A stretch of DNA of 64,000 nucleotides from Stentor coeruleus. Lineage: Eukaryota > Ciliophora > Heterotrichea > Heterotrichida > Stentoridae. The notes beneath the pieces are model-generated. The model had not been told where the DNA came from, ran no database searches, and was given only the letters and a program-made list of their open reading frames with translations. Location of the stretch: contig MPUH01000174.1 of the NCBI GenBank assembly GCA_001970955.1, positions 26,371 to 90,370 on the forward strand. Direction: 5' to 3'. The position numbers and the translations under genes are program-made. Below are positions 38,770 to 48,415 of this stretch, in pieces. Positions within the stretch are counted from its first letter, which is position 1; every line of letters starts with the position of its first letter.

Positions 38770-39771
38770 ATGGACTATAAGGATTTACTTAAAGAAGGGG
38801 TGAAGTGTTTGAGGAATAAAGAATTTGAAAAAGCTCTGGAACTACTAGAGTTCAATAATATTGTCAACTATTCGACAAAGTCACATGAAATTTATTTTTC
38901 AGCACTTTTTAACTATATTAATCATCAAAAAACATTAGGTGAAAGCTTTGAGGAACCTTTTGCTAAGCTTCAGAAACTGGTGTTGGATAGTGAGACTCCA
39001 GAAAAAGTTTTTGGCCTGACTTTTTCTACGATTACCAAATCTAAACTCTCTAAAAGGTATAAAATCCTTGCTTTATTGTTTCACCCGGATAAAGGGCTCA
39101 GTTCGGGAGAAACATTTACGAAAATACAAGGAGCGTATCAGGAACTTGGTGAAAGTTTGGAAAAAGGGATAAGAAATGAGAATTTTCAATACAAAACATT
39201 TACAAAGCCTGAAACCTCGCAATTCCAAGATTACAAAGAGTTTAGGGATTTTAAAAACAACAACCAGAGTTCAAATGAAGTTTGCTGTGGGTTGAACCCT
39301 TTTTTGATATTCAGTCTTTGCCCTATGCTTATGTTATTATTTATAAGTCTTTACTCAAGTTTCAGTGTTTTTGGTAGGAAATACTCATTAGAAAAAACCC
39401 TTTTATTTACTAAAGAAATGCATTCTAAGAATTATGGAGTACAATATTGGGTGGATCCTGGAGAAACAGAACAAGATGTGGATATAGAAACTTATGTTGA
39501 AGAAGAATATTTGGAAAAACTTGTTGCAGAATGTCAATCGAGGTCTATGAGGAAAGCATATTTACTAGAATTGGGTGAAAACTCAGATGGACCACAGTCT
39601 GATAAGTATTTTTATTTGGCTAGTTTAGTTGATGTTAGTGCTTGTGAAATACTTGAAAGTTGGAATATTAATCTAAAAAGCCTTTTTGTAGTGTATTTTT
39701 ATGTAAGATCCTTTGATAAAATTTTTTTATTTGATGATATGATAGGTTTAGATATGATAGGGATTAAATAG
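38770..39771 (+). CDS. DnaJ/Hsp40 membrane co-chaperone, DNAJB12/14-like
   Basis: 333 residues. A helical N-terminal segment (about 1-85) precedes the J domain at about 80-140 with the HPD motif intact (H105-P106-D107 in LFHPDKG), required to stimulate Hsp70 ATPase. A strongly hydrophobic stretch at about 178-200 (LNPFLIFSLCPMLMLLFISL) is a likely transmembrane helix. The C-terminal region after it resembles the luminal domain of ER-anchored DNAJB12/DNAJB14, which work with Hsp70 in ER quality control. That comparison rests on layout more than on residue identity. Confidence 0.8.
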   Translation: MDYKDLLKEGVKCLRNKEFEKALELLEFNNIVNYSTKSHEIYFSALFNYINHQKTLGESFEEPFAKLQKLVLDSETPEKVFGLTFSTITKSKLSKRYKILALLFHPDKGLSSGETFTKIQGAYQELGESLEKGIRNENFQYKTFTKPETSQFQDYKEFRDFKNNNQSSNEVCCGLNPFLIFSLCPMLMLLFISLYSSFSVFGRKYSLEKTLLFTKEMHSKNYGVQYWVDPGETEQDVDIETYVEEEYLEKLVAECQSRSMRKAYLLELGENSDGPQSDKYFYLASLVDVSACEILESWNINLKSLFVVYFYVRSFDKIFLFDDMIGLDMIGIK

Positions 39772-40427
39772 ATTTTTTTTTTTGATGAAGAAGAGAGGAG
39801 ATTATGATTTTATGATATAAAGGGAAATTTAATAAGTTTTTATGAAGTTATTTTATAGTTTAAGGTACTGTGAGAGTATTGGCGATGGAAATAAAAATTT
39901 ATAGGGATAGAGTAAAAGAATAATTGGAAAATAAGATATGGGCAAATTATTAGAAAATAATTTTTAAGATTTCGTTATGATAAAATACCTGGGAGCAGTT
40001 TTGTGTTTATATCATCAGTTTAACTTTATATTACTATGAAAATAACATTTATATTTTATTCTAATATTCTTATAAGCTTTACATAAAAGATCTAAAATCT
40101 TAAAGCTATCAATCTTTATATAAAAACATAATCTAACAACACTTAAGCTTTATATTAATAAAAATCTAAGACCATAAATATCGGATTTATTATATTATGA
40201 CTATTCCTGACTATAACAGTAAACTATATCTTATGTTTATCTTCATAATATAGNAGCTATCAATCTTTATATAAAAACATAATCTAACAACACTTAAGCT
40301 TTATATTAATAAAAATCTCACTCATTCTAATAACCCATAAATTTTCAAATCAAGTCAAGACTAAAAAAACAATGGCCGAATCCATTTTCTAAAAAACTGT
40401 TGAAGAAAAAGTAACTGGAGAATAAAT
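39772..40427. other. Intergenic DNA with an N-marked repeat
   Basis: AT-rich, no gene recognised. Contains the 64-bp duplication at 40104-40318. Confidence 0.55.
40104..40318. repeat. 64-bp direct duplication, N before second copy
   Basis: 40104-40167 recurs at 40255-40318, offset 151. The N is at 40254, immediately before the second copy. After the first copy come 86 bp of unique sequence (AAGACCATAAAT...), consistent with a contig that extends past the overlap on one haplotype or a wrong contig end. Confidence 0.85.
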
Positions 40428-41411
40428 ATGAAAGTTCTTGTAGGATTACTAGTGATCTCTGCATGCTGGGGTCAATACTGTAGGACAATCTCATTTGAAG
40501 GCGGTGGTTCTCATGGTGCTTATGAAGCTGGGGCTGTTTGGACAATGGTAAATACCTTATCAGCCACAGACGTAGAATATGATATAGTATCTGGGATTTC
40601 AACAGGTGCTCTTAATACTGGAGCAGCGATTCAATTCCCTAAAGGTCAAGAAAAAGCTATGGGCGATTTTATGGTGAATACATGGTTGACTATAGGAGGG
40701 TCACAAAATATTTATGTACAATGGCCTGGTGGATATGCTCAAGGTGTACTCTATGAGGCTGGAATTTATGATACAACACCCTTAAGGAATTTTTGTAAGG
40801 CCAAATTGACTAAAGGAATTAACAGGAAGTTTACTGTTGGGGCGACTAGCTTGAACACTGGAAATTTTGTCAATTTCGATGAAAGTGTTGGAAATAGCAA
40901 CCTTATTGAAGCTATCATGAGCTCGGCTGCACCACCTTTTTTCTTCCCTTACCAGCTTTTTAACAATGATGTTCTTGCTGATGGAGGTTGTCTTATCAAC
41001 CTTGACGTCTTTGAAGCAATAAACCGGTGTTATAGTGAAACCAAGAATTATGCTAACATCATAGTCGATTTAGTCTTTGATACAAAAATTGATACTCTTC
41101 CATCAACTTATGCTTTCAATACTATTGATGTATTTTCAAGAGTTTCTGAAATCAATACCTACAATGGAGGTATTTGGTACTACCATCAAGCGAAAACTGC
41201 ATATCCAACTGTAAAATTCAGATATGTTATAATACCAACTGCTGATATGCCTGGAGGAATTGTACCTTTGAATTTTACTCAGTCAGTTCTTGAACAAGAA
41301 GTTCAAATGGGCAAGACTGATGCCGCTAATGTTATTAAGAATGGACCTAATGGTAGTGCAAAACTCGATCAGTTGTTTGATGAAATGAGAGCAAGGATTA
41401 TTATACCTTAG
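40428..41411 (+). CDS. Secreted patatin-like phospholipase
   Basis: 327 residues. Signal peptide of about 16 residues (MKVLVGLLVISACWGQ). The patatin fold follows at once: oxyanion loop GGGSHGAY (25-32), nucleophile Ser58 in GISTG (56-60), and the dyad Asp in DGGCLINLD at about 185-190. The family hydrolyses acyl esters of phospholipids and other lipids. The oxyanion loop has His where Arg is common (GGGxRG). The protein should act outside the cell or in a food vacuole or lysosome. A digestive role fits a predatory ciliate but is inference. Confidence 0.92.
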   Translation: MKVLVGLLVISACWGQYCRTISFEGGGSHGAYEAGAVWTMVNTLSATDVEYDIVSGISTGALNTGAAIQFPKGQEKAMGDFMVNTWLTIGGSQNIYVQWPGGYAQGVLYEAGIYDTTPLRNFCKAKLTKGINRKFTVGATSLNTGNFVNFDESVGNSNLIEAIMSSAAPPFFFPYQLFNNDVLADGGCLINLDVFEAINRCYSETKNYANIIVDLVFDTKIDTLPSTYAFNTIDVFSRVSEINTYNGGIWYYHQAKTAYPTVKFRYVIIPTADMPGGIVPLNFTQSVLEQEVQMGKTDAANVIKNGPNGSAKLDQLFDEMRARIIIP

Positions 41412-42005
41412 TTAGAAATTAATTGATAGAAGGATTATCATAATGATTTGTAAGAAAAGTGATAATAGAGAATATTAGTTATTATTAAAAAATCATTGAT
41501 GAGGTTGGTTTTGCATAATGATATAAATTGGAAAATAAGAATAGTACTCAAAAAGTATATACTTTATAATAAGTAGAAGCTAAAGTTAAATAAAAATTAT
41601 TCTATAGTTGTCCATGTCTGCATTTAAATTTACATTTTCAACTGTAAATCTCTTTAAAACAACACTCTAAAATTCAAATCATAGTACACAAAAAAACATT
41701 ACAACCTTAATAATTCACAATAAACTTACTCATCATTCAATAAAAAATTACATATTTTATTTCCTCCTCTATCTAAATATGCCTCAAAACAATTTTTTTG
41801 CCTAAAAAAACCTGTTAATTTCACTCATATCAACCAATATAAAACAGCCATCATCAAACATAAAATTATACTTCAAAAAAATTCTCCAAAAATCCCTGAA
41901 AACTCTTACAAAATACATTTTTTAAATAAAATAAAAACCATAAAAACCTTTACTAATATATAAACCCATCACCAAAACTTTATCCTTTAACTTATAATAT
42001 TTTTG
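41412..42005. other. Upstream region of RPL7
   Basis: AT-rich DNA. No gene or motif that I can support. Confidence 0.5.
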
Positions 42006-42737
42006 ATGGTGAAAAAAGGGCCCAAACAAGTACCAGAGTCTCTTAAAAAGCTGCAAGCCAGGATTGAGCAAGCCAAAGAAGCTAAAGCTAAAGCCAATCA
42101 GGACTTAGACGCTCAAAAATCAGCTCTAGCCGCTGAGGCTCAAGCTAAAGCTGAAAAATATCTTGCTGAATACATCCAGGCCGAAGCAACTTCAATGCAC
42201 AACAGAGCTCAAGCCAAAAAAACCAATCAATTTTGGGTCGAATCTGAAGCTAAAGTCCTCCTAGTCATCCGAATCAAAGGTATCAACAAAATTGCCCCAA
42301 AGCCTAGAAAAGTCCTCAAACTATTCAGACTCCTGCAACTTCATAATGCTGTTCTAATCCGTAATAACAAAGCTACAAGAAATATGCTTAAACTCATCGA
42401 ACCCTTTGTTACATTTGGCTATCCCTCCTTTCAAACAATTTCTAAACTTGTATACAAGCGTGGGTTTATAAAAGTTAATAACCAAAGAATTCCTTTAAAT
42501 GACAACATACAAATCTCAAATGTTTTAGGAAGTAAAGGTATTCATTGTATTGAAGATCTTATCCATCAACTAGTTAATTGTGGATCACTTTTCAAAGAAT
42601 GTAATAATTTACTATGGACTTTTAAGCTTAGCTCACCCTTACATGGTTTTGAGCATAAAAGGACAAGTTTTATTCAAGGTGGCGATTGGGGAAATAGAGA
42701 AAAGCAAATAAACAATTTAGTTAATAGGATGATTTAG
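42006..42737 (+). CDS. RPL7: 60S ribosomal protein L7 (uL30)
   Basis: 243 residues from the ATG at 42006. A basic and Ala/Lys-rich N-terminal helix (KAKANQDLDAQKSALAAEAQ) precedes the uL30 core VLLVIRIKGINKIAPKPRKV, LRLLQL-type segment KLFRLLQLHNAV, the LIEPFVTFGYPS motif, RGFIKVNNQRIPL and IHCIEDLIHQLVNCG. These are diagnostic for eukaryotic L7. It is a component of the large cytosolic ribosomal subunit. The length is as in other eukaryotes (about 240-250). No intron is visible. Confidence 0.97.
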   Translation: MVKKGPKQVPESLKKLQARIEQAKEAKAKANQDLDAQKSALAAEAQAKAEKYLAEYIQAEATSMHNRAQAKKTNQFWVESEAKVLLVIRIKGINKIAPKPRKVLKLFRLLQLHNAVLIRNNKATRNMLKLIEPFVTFGYPSFQTISKLVYKRGFIKVNNQRIPLNDNIQISNVLGSKGIHCIEDLIHQLVNCGSLFKECNNLLWTFKLSSPLHGFEHKRTSFIQGGDWGNREKQINNLVNRMI

Positions 42738-42788
42738 TTTAAAATAGTCAAAAATGTAGGGAATTTTATAAAATATTTAATCGGGATA

Positions 42789-43214
42789 ATGAGCTTTACT
42801 ATGATATACTATTTTGTTCCTGAAGATAATGAGAATGGTGATGAGTTTAATGCTTTTGGTATAAATAAAGCCATAACTGAGATTAAAGTTAGTGATATTA
42901 GGAAAGATTTCCCTTTGGTTGGCAAGTATCATTTTAGGTTCAAGAATATGATTAATAAGGCAATTGTTTGGATGGATTTGAATAGTGATGATTGTGCGGC
43001 GCTAATGTTTCAGAATAAGATTATAGTTAAAGCTACAAGGATTAGTTGGGAAAGGGAAGGACATGGAGGACAGAGCAGTACTCATGTGAGACTGCCAGAA
43101 GTCCCACCACCGCAGCCTGCTCAAGCTTCGTTTAATTTGTTTGATTTCAATCCTCAGAGTAAGCCAGCACCTGCCAAAGAACAAACCTTTGACCTATTAT
43201 TCCAAGACTTTTAG
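42789..43214 (+). CDS. DIX-domain protein
   Basis: 141 residues. Residues of about 5-90 match the DIX fold of Dishevelled, Axin and plant SOSEKI: MIYYFVPEDNE, ITEIKVSDIRKDFPL, KYHFRFKNM, AIVWMDLNSDDCAALMFQNK and IIVKATRISWE. DIX domains form head-to-tail polymers that concentrate partners at cell poles or membranes. After it comes a Pro/Gln linker and two short motifs rich in Phe, Leu and acidic residues (SFNLFDFN and the extreme C-terminus TFDLLFQDF), which look like peptide-binding motifs for an adaptor or coat protein. There is no DEP, PDZ or RGS domain. It starts 51 bp after RPL7. Domain call is firm; polarity function is inference. Confidence 0.82.
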   Translation: MSFTMIYYFVPEDNENGDEFNAFGINKAITEIKVSDIRKDFPLVGKYHFRFKNMINKAIVWMDLNSDDCAALMFQNKIIVKATRISWEREGHGGQSSTHVRLPEVPPPQPAQASFNLFDFNPQSKPAPAKEQTFDLLFQDF

Positions 43215-43304
43215 CAATTAATTCTTTAGACATAAGCTGAATTTTAAATCAATAAACTTAAACTCTATCTTCTTATAACTAAAAAAACTAACCTCACAAT
43301 AAAA

Positions 43305-44417
43305 ATGACAGACCAGCCCATTTTAACTAAGCAAAAAACCATTAAAGTTCGAAGAAAAGTTGAATCTGAAAAACCAGGCCCGAAAACAAAAGTTCTTAAA
43401 ATTGCTAAAAAACTCTCTTCAAACAACTGCAATTTTCCTATTCCAGACACTATACAAGAAGACCTAATACTAGAAAAAACCAACACTCCAGCTTTATTTC
43501 TTCAAGCTAGCTCATCATCTAATCATTTTATATCTAGATCTCCTTTCATCCCAATGTCAGCAAGGTCTGCAGTAACTCCTACTGATATAGTTGGATCAAG
43601 AGACCAGTTTTATAAAAGAATAAATTTGTTATCTGCACAAAGTACAAGAACTATGAATAAACCAAACATATTCCATGATAGGATAAGGAAAAACACAGTC
43701 CCAAAAATTAATGTTGAGGAAAAACTAAAGAAAATTAGAGAAGATATGTGGAATGATAAATTACAAGAAGAAAATTCAACTAACATTTTAACTCCAGGTG
43801 GAAGGATAACTTCTCTTCAGCAGAAGAAATCTTTAGAAGCTTATGAAAGGCAGTTGGAGTATTGGAAGAAAATTGAAGTTAGGATTTGTGATAAGATTAA
43901 GAAGAATCCAGAAAAGCTCACATTAAACTCAGCTAGGGAATATGAAGTAAAAAAGCAAGAGATACAGGTTATGGATAATGTTCAAAAGAGCAATGAGGTT
44001 TTTGGTCAAACGTTTTGGAAGGATTCATTGAGATTAGGTCTTTATTCTACTGAAGAAGAACTCCCTCGTGTTCAAACCGCAGAACACTTTCGTATGTTCA
44101 ATGCATCACCATCAAGCCCGATGAAGCTCAATTCAGTCAACACTGATAAAATCCTCCGAACCACTCACAAATCAAAAAATCGTAAATGCTTACGAAACAA
44201 CGACTATTTCCAATCTAAACTCAAAGGCTACAACCTCAAAGATGAGGATTTAATGAGTTTTCCAACCACTGAACTACAAATAAAAGGTAAAAACAAATTA
44301 AACATGGAAGTTGATGCAGCAAAGCGTTTAGGTATCCACTACCTCCAAGATATGCCAAAAGAAACCAGTCCAGAACAAGTTTTCATAAAAAAATATGACC
44401 CAAGAGTGCTTTATTAA
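43305..44417 (+). CDS. Basic hypothetical protein
   Basis: 370 residues, Lys/Ser/Thr-rich, no domain recognised. The N-terminus is very basic (KQKTIKVRRKVESEKPGPKT). A helical part lies at about residues 140-240 (KSLEAYERQLEYWKKIEVRI). The composition suits a microtubule- or cortex-associated structural protein, but that is a guess. Its TAA stop lies only 4 bp from the stop of the convergent coiled-coil gene, so the two 3' UTRs must overlap. Confidence 0.65.
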   Translation: MTDQPILTKQKTIKVRRKVESEKPGPKTKVLKIAKKLSSNNCNFPIPDTIQEDLILEKTNTPALFLQASSSSNHFISRSPFIPMSARSAVTPTDIVGSRDQFYKRINLLSAQSTRTMNKPNIFHDRIRKNTVPKINVEEKLKKIREDMWNDKLQEENSTNILTPGGRITSLQQKKSLEAYERQLEYWKKIEVRICDKIKKNPEKLTLNSAREYEVKKQEIQVMDNVQKSNEVFGQTFWKDSLRLGLYSTEEELPRVQTAEHFRMFNASPSSPMKLNSVNTDKILRTTHKSKNRKCLRNNDYFQSKLKGYNLKDEDLMSFPTTELQIKGKNKLNMEVDAAKRLGIHYLQDMPKETSPEQVFIKKYDPRVLY

Positions 44418-44421
44418 GTAA

Positions 44422-45900
44422 CTAGTTTGATAAAGTTAATCCATTATCCAGTATAGCCAAAGAATTTTCGTAGATTTTTTTATTTATCCCAACTTCTGAT
44501 GGAGAAAGCTGATAATCCTCATATTTTTTTTTCTGTTTAGCTTGGATGTTATCAAAATACTCATCTCTTAATGTTTTTTGTATATGCAATTTTTTTAGTT
44601 TTTTAACGAAATCATCGTGTTTAGCTTTTTGATCTTGTTCTTTCCATAGTAATCCTTGTTCTTTTTGTTGTTTTTTATACTCAGAATCTCTTAAGCGTTT
44701 ATCTTCAATTTGTTTTTTTAAAGCTTGTAGATAGGCTTCATTTTTTATACGAGGACTTGATGGGTTTTCAAAACTTGGGGACTGGGCTTCAGGCATTTCA
44801 CTTGTCGCTCTACGATGTGGAGTATTTCTTGGGAGCTATTTGGATAATACAAGCTTTTTAAGTCGATCTTCATCATGGACATATTGGATACGTTTATGAA
44901 CTACTTCAATTTTTAGTTTTTCAGCATCATCGATTTTTTTTATTGAGTCTTCTATTAAAGAATTGCTGTGTTGTTTTTCGAGCTCATTGATTATATACTT
45001 AGAATGAGTTCGGGCTTTTGCTTGGATCAGTTGCTCTTTTGCTAATTCGCATTGGACTTTACGCTTTTCAATCATTCGCTTTATTTCAATTTCTTCAAGT
45101 TCAGCCCATCGAAGCCGCATTGCCTTTTGTTCTTCAAGTTTATTTTGATGTTTCTTTTCAGTGTCTTCTTTTTTTTTCCTAACAATTTCATCAAGATGTT
45201 TTTTTTCTTCACTGTTTTTTTTTGGGCTATTTTGGAAACTATCAAACCTACTAATTCCTTGGACTACCTCATCATTTTTCAATTTTTTTTTCAAGTCAAT
45301 TTGATCAAGTAGTACCCTTCTATAATAAGCTTGTTGATTTCTGTATTTGATTTTATTAAGTTTTTCTTCCTATATAAGATATACATTTAAAAATTTTAAG
45401 TGGTCAGCTTTAACTATTTTTCCCCAGTCATCATAGTCACTGAGTTTTGATTTCCCAGGCAAGTAGTCACGAGAGTCAGTCCAAGAATGCTTATGTGAAA
45501 ATATCCCTTCCGCTGGGAAAATTGTATGGTCTGGGTATTTACCAACAATTTTTTTCCCAGATGCTTTGTTTGGAGATAAGGATGTTGCAGCTTGAGGGTA
45601 GTTTGAAACTAAAGGTGATTGTTCAGGATCTAAACTGCTTGTCAGGGTTTCTGAAATGATCGGGTATTTGTCTATTGAAGATATAGAAACTTTACCCCGA
45701 GTGGAAGATGATTTTGTGCACCCACAAAGCCGTTTGATATCTTCTTCGAGTTTATCTAAGTCTTCAACTGTAATTTTGTCTTTGTTTTGTAAATATTTTT
45801 GTACTTCAGAATGGATTAATTTCTTTGAAGCTGCATCTGCTCTGTATTTCACAGTAAACCCCTCGCAGAGTTCCTGAATAGCAAGTTTTCTATTATTCAT
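44422..45900 (-). CDS. Coiled-coil protein, two 15-nt introns
   Basis: Three adjoining minus-strand frames form one gene. Removing 15-nt introns at 45370-45384 and 44836-44850 joins '...DHLKFLN' to 'EEKLNKIKY' and '...DEDRLKKL' to 'LPRNTPHRR' in the same phase, giving 482 residues. The middle frame has no ATG near its start, which supports the joining. The N-terminal 60 residues resemble a small helical bundle (LAIQELCEGFTVKYRADAAS). The rest is Lys/Glu-rich coiled coil (KRMIEKRKVQCELAKEQLIQ). A ciliary or cytoskeletal role is likely by style, but no family is recognised. Confidence 0.85.
44836..44850 (-). other. 15-nt spliceosomal intron
   Basis: GTATTATCCAAATAG on the minus strand. GTA start, A at position 10, TAG end. 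Its last codon is an in-frame TAG if retained. Confidence 0.85.
45370..45384 (-). other. 15-nt spliceosomal intron
   Basis: GTATATCTTATATAG on the minus strand. GTA start, A at position 10, TAG end; in-frame TAG if retained. Confidence 0.85.
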
Positions 45901-46295
45901 ATATATATTTTAATCATGTTAAAGTCTTATACTAAATACAATATGTTAAAAAGAATACAACAAAAAGACATACATAACTATGAAAAGAAACAGTAAAGAC
46001 CTCCTGAATCAAATAAAGAGTCACATAACTAGCGACAACGAATGGTTTAATATACAGAATCTGCCTAAAGAAAGAGATTGTAGGACAAACAAACCCTGAT
46101 CGGACAAGGTTTAAACAATGCCACCTTAACTACCACCTACTTTAAACTTTATATATAATTATAAAGGAAAATATATAAATTATTCCTTACTAACTTTATA
46201 ATGAAAATTATATAATGTAAAAAGTATGAAAAATTATAACAAATTATTGAACTATTATATTTTTTACTGATATATATATAATAATATTATCATTT
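45901..46295. other. Short intergenic region, possible tiny ORFs
   Basis: From 45916 (+), only 15 bp from the divergent start at 45900, a 26-codon frame (MLKSYTKYNMLKRIQQKDIH...) overlaps a second one at 45980-46099 (MKRNSKDLLNQIKSHITSDN..., 39 residues) in another frame. Composition is coding-like, so a short gene broken by one frameshift is possible. The evidence is weak and I do not call a CDS. Confidence 0.3.
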
Positions 46296-47534
46296 CTAAT
46301 TAGGCTCATCATTTTCTGAGTCAGTTTCTTTATCTCTTGAATACCTTCTTACAGGAAGTTGGGCATGAGCATCATATTCGCTTTTAGCTTTTTCATATTG
46401 TTGCTTAGTTGATGTAAAATGATGTAGTAATATTTCATCATATATCAAATCCTTAAAATCATTCATGTTTAAATGAAGCCTTTCAAACTCAAAATCAAAC
46501 ATACTAACTGGATGACAAAAAGGTTCATCATCAGGAAAATGCAAAGCTGACAAGTAAGGATGATTTAAAGCTTGATCAACTGTGTATCTTTTTTCTGGAT
46601 TGAAAACAAGAAGTTTTTTTAATAAGTCTATAGCTTGAGGGTTTGCATCTCGGAAAATTATTTCGAAACATTTTGCGTTGCGTTTGTTCATTTTTAGTAA
46701 TTTTTCACGAGCTTTAACATTCGGAATACTCTGAATATCTTCTTCAGAAGGGAATCCCAAAAGATTAATAATAAGGTCAATCTGATGGTTTGCATCAGTA
46801 CCAGGGAGCAAAGGTTTCCTAAGTAAGAGTTCGCCAAAAATACATCCAACAGACCACATATCCATAGCAGCAGTATACTTTTTAAATGTTAAAAGTACCT
46901 CTGGAGCGCGGTACCAACGTGTTGCCACATAATCAGTCATTTGTGAAGATTTAACTCTAAGCTCAGGTACACTAGGACGAGCAAGTCCAAAATCACATAT
47001 TTTAAGATCACAATTCGAATTCACTAAAAGATTTCTCGGCTTTAAATCCCTATGAAGTATACATGCGCTATGCATAAATTTCAATCCTCTAAGTAATTGA
47101 TATAGAAAAAATTGACAATGTTCATCTGATAAAGCCTGTGGGGACTTTATTATACTACTTAAATCAGTTTCCATCAATTCACTTACAAGGTAAATTTCTT
47201 CAAAATCTTCTCTAGAACTTGGTAGCTGAATAGTTTTGATTCTTATAATGTTTTCATGACTTAACAGCCGTAATATTTTTAACTCACGTAGGGTCCTTTT
47301 GGCAAATGTTGCATGCTCAAAAGCTTTTTCGATTTTTTTTATTGCGACATTCTCACCTGTTATTGAGTCATGTGCTGATACTACAACACCATATGCGCCA
47401 CTACCGATTGTGTTAAGGACTGTATATCTACGATCAAGGATAAAATTAGAGCCCATAACTTTTGAAAGTACGCCATTATTTGCGCAGGGGCCTTTGAGTT
47501 CTGAGATTGAGTAAGCGCTTTTAGATTTAGACAT
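46296..47534 (-). CDS. MAP kinase with TDY activation loop
   Basis: 412 residues. Kinase domain about 37-330: IGSGAYGVV (43-51), VAIKKI, HRDLKPRN, DFGLAR, and the activation loop SSQMTDYVATRWYRAPE with T200-D201-Y202, the MAPK dual phosphorylation site in TDY form. The MAPK insert region and C-terminal lobe (NPEKRYTVDQALNHPYL, then FDFEFE as docking region) are complete. The catalytic loop reads DLKPRN instead of DLKPSN/EN. TDY MAPKs are common in plants and protists. Upstream MAPKK partners are not in this window. The last 30 residues are acidic and basic low-complexity. Confidence 0.93.
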   Translation of the reverse strand: MSKSKSAYSISELKGPCANNGVLSKVMGSNFILDRRYTVLNTIGSGAYGVVVSAHDSITGENVAIKKIEKAFEHATFAKRTLRELKILRLLSHENIIRIKTIQLPSSREDFEEIYLVSELMETDLSSIIKSPQALSDEHCQFFLYQLLRGLKFMHSACILHRDLKPRNLLVNSNCDLKICDFGLARPSVPELRVKSSQMTDYVATRWYRAPEVLLTFKKYTAAMDMWSVGCIFGELLLRKPLLPGTDANHQIDLIINLLGFPSEEDIQSIPNVKAREKLLKMNKRNAKCFEIIFRDANPQAIDLLKKLLVFNPEKRYTVDQALNHPYLSALHFPDDEPFCHPVSMFDFEFERLHLNMNDFKDLIYDEILLHHFTSTKQQYEKAKSEYDAHAQLPVRRYSRDKETDSENDEPN

Positions 47535-48365
47535 TTATTTGAATAAATAAATTGCTAGACTACTTTTTTTGAAGTATCAGAATTCTTAGATATGTGTTAA
47601 TTTGATACTATTTGACAAGTTTGAAGAGAATTTATAATAAGGAGAGGGTTTATTAGTTTTTAGGGAATGAGTACTTATGTTGATGACAAATTTGGTTAAA
47701 GTTTAAGATTTTAGAAATATGGTTAAAGTTACTTGAGAATTTTCTATAAAAAAGTATTGTGGTTTGAATGTGAATATATAGGAAATAGGATTTTAGATTA
47801 GGTAATGATTAGATGATAGTTTAGTTAATATTAGGTGTTGAAATATGAGTATTTTATGATATTCGTTAGTTTGATTATGATTGTGTATTTTTTATTCTGG
47901 TAAAAAATTTTTAACTATTTCAATAGGATGTTTGTATAAAATCTTTAACTATTTCAATAGGCTTTATTAAATTTTAACTATTTCAATAGGTTTTATTAAA
48001 ACTAAATTATATTTCTTATGATAATTAGATGTTTAGAATTTAAAATATTGTGATTATTAGGAAAAGTTTGAAGAAAATTTATATTTTTTATTTAATGATA
48101 GTATATAAAGTCTAGCCTATACATGATTTACAATTTAATGATATGATTATACAGAAGTTTAGGTTTGCAAACTTAATCAGGCGAATTTTCAATTACCAGC
48201 GAAACTTGTACAAATTCATAAGTAATTTCAGTATTTAATTTTCTTTATCCTAATAAAATTAATTCATCTTTATAAACTAAAACTTAACTAGTTATTTTGA
48301 GCTTATACCAGGGAACACTCTGTTCTGTCTGGAAGTGGGAANTTTATAAACTAAAACTTAACTAG
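47535..48365. other. Intergenic DNA with two repeat structures
   Basis: No gene recognised. It holds the three-copy motif at 47910-47990 and most of the first copy of the N-marked duplication at 48269-48415. Confidence 0.55.
47910..47990. repeat. Three copies of an 18-bp motif
   Basis: TTTAACTATTTCAATAGG occurs at 47910-47927, 47944-47961 and 47973-47990, at intervals of 34 and 29 bp. The spacers differ (AT-rich). It lies about 380 bp upstream of the MAPK start. It may be a small minisatellite or a cluster of binding sites; nothing decides between these. Confidence 0.75.
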
Positions 48366-48415
48366 TTATTTTGAGCTTATACCAGGGAACACTCTGTTCT
48401 GTCTGGAAGTGGGAA
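48269..48415. repeat. 73-bp exact duplication with central N
   Basis: 48269-48341 is repeated exactly at 48343-48415 with the N at 48342 between them. The second copy contains the end of the aspartic-protease coding sequence. An unmerged contig overlap is the likely cause. Confidence 0.9.
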
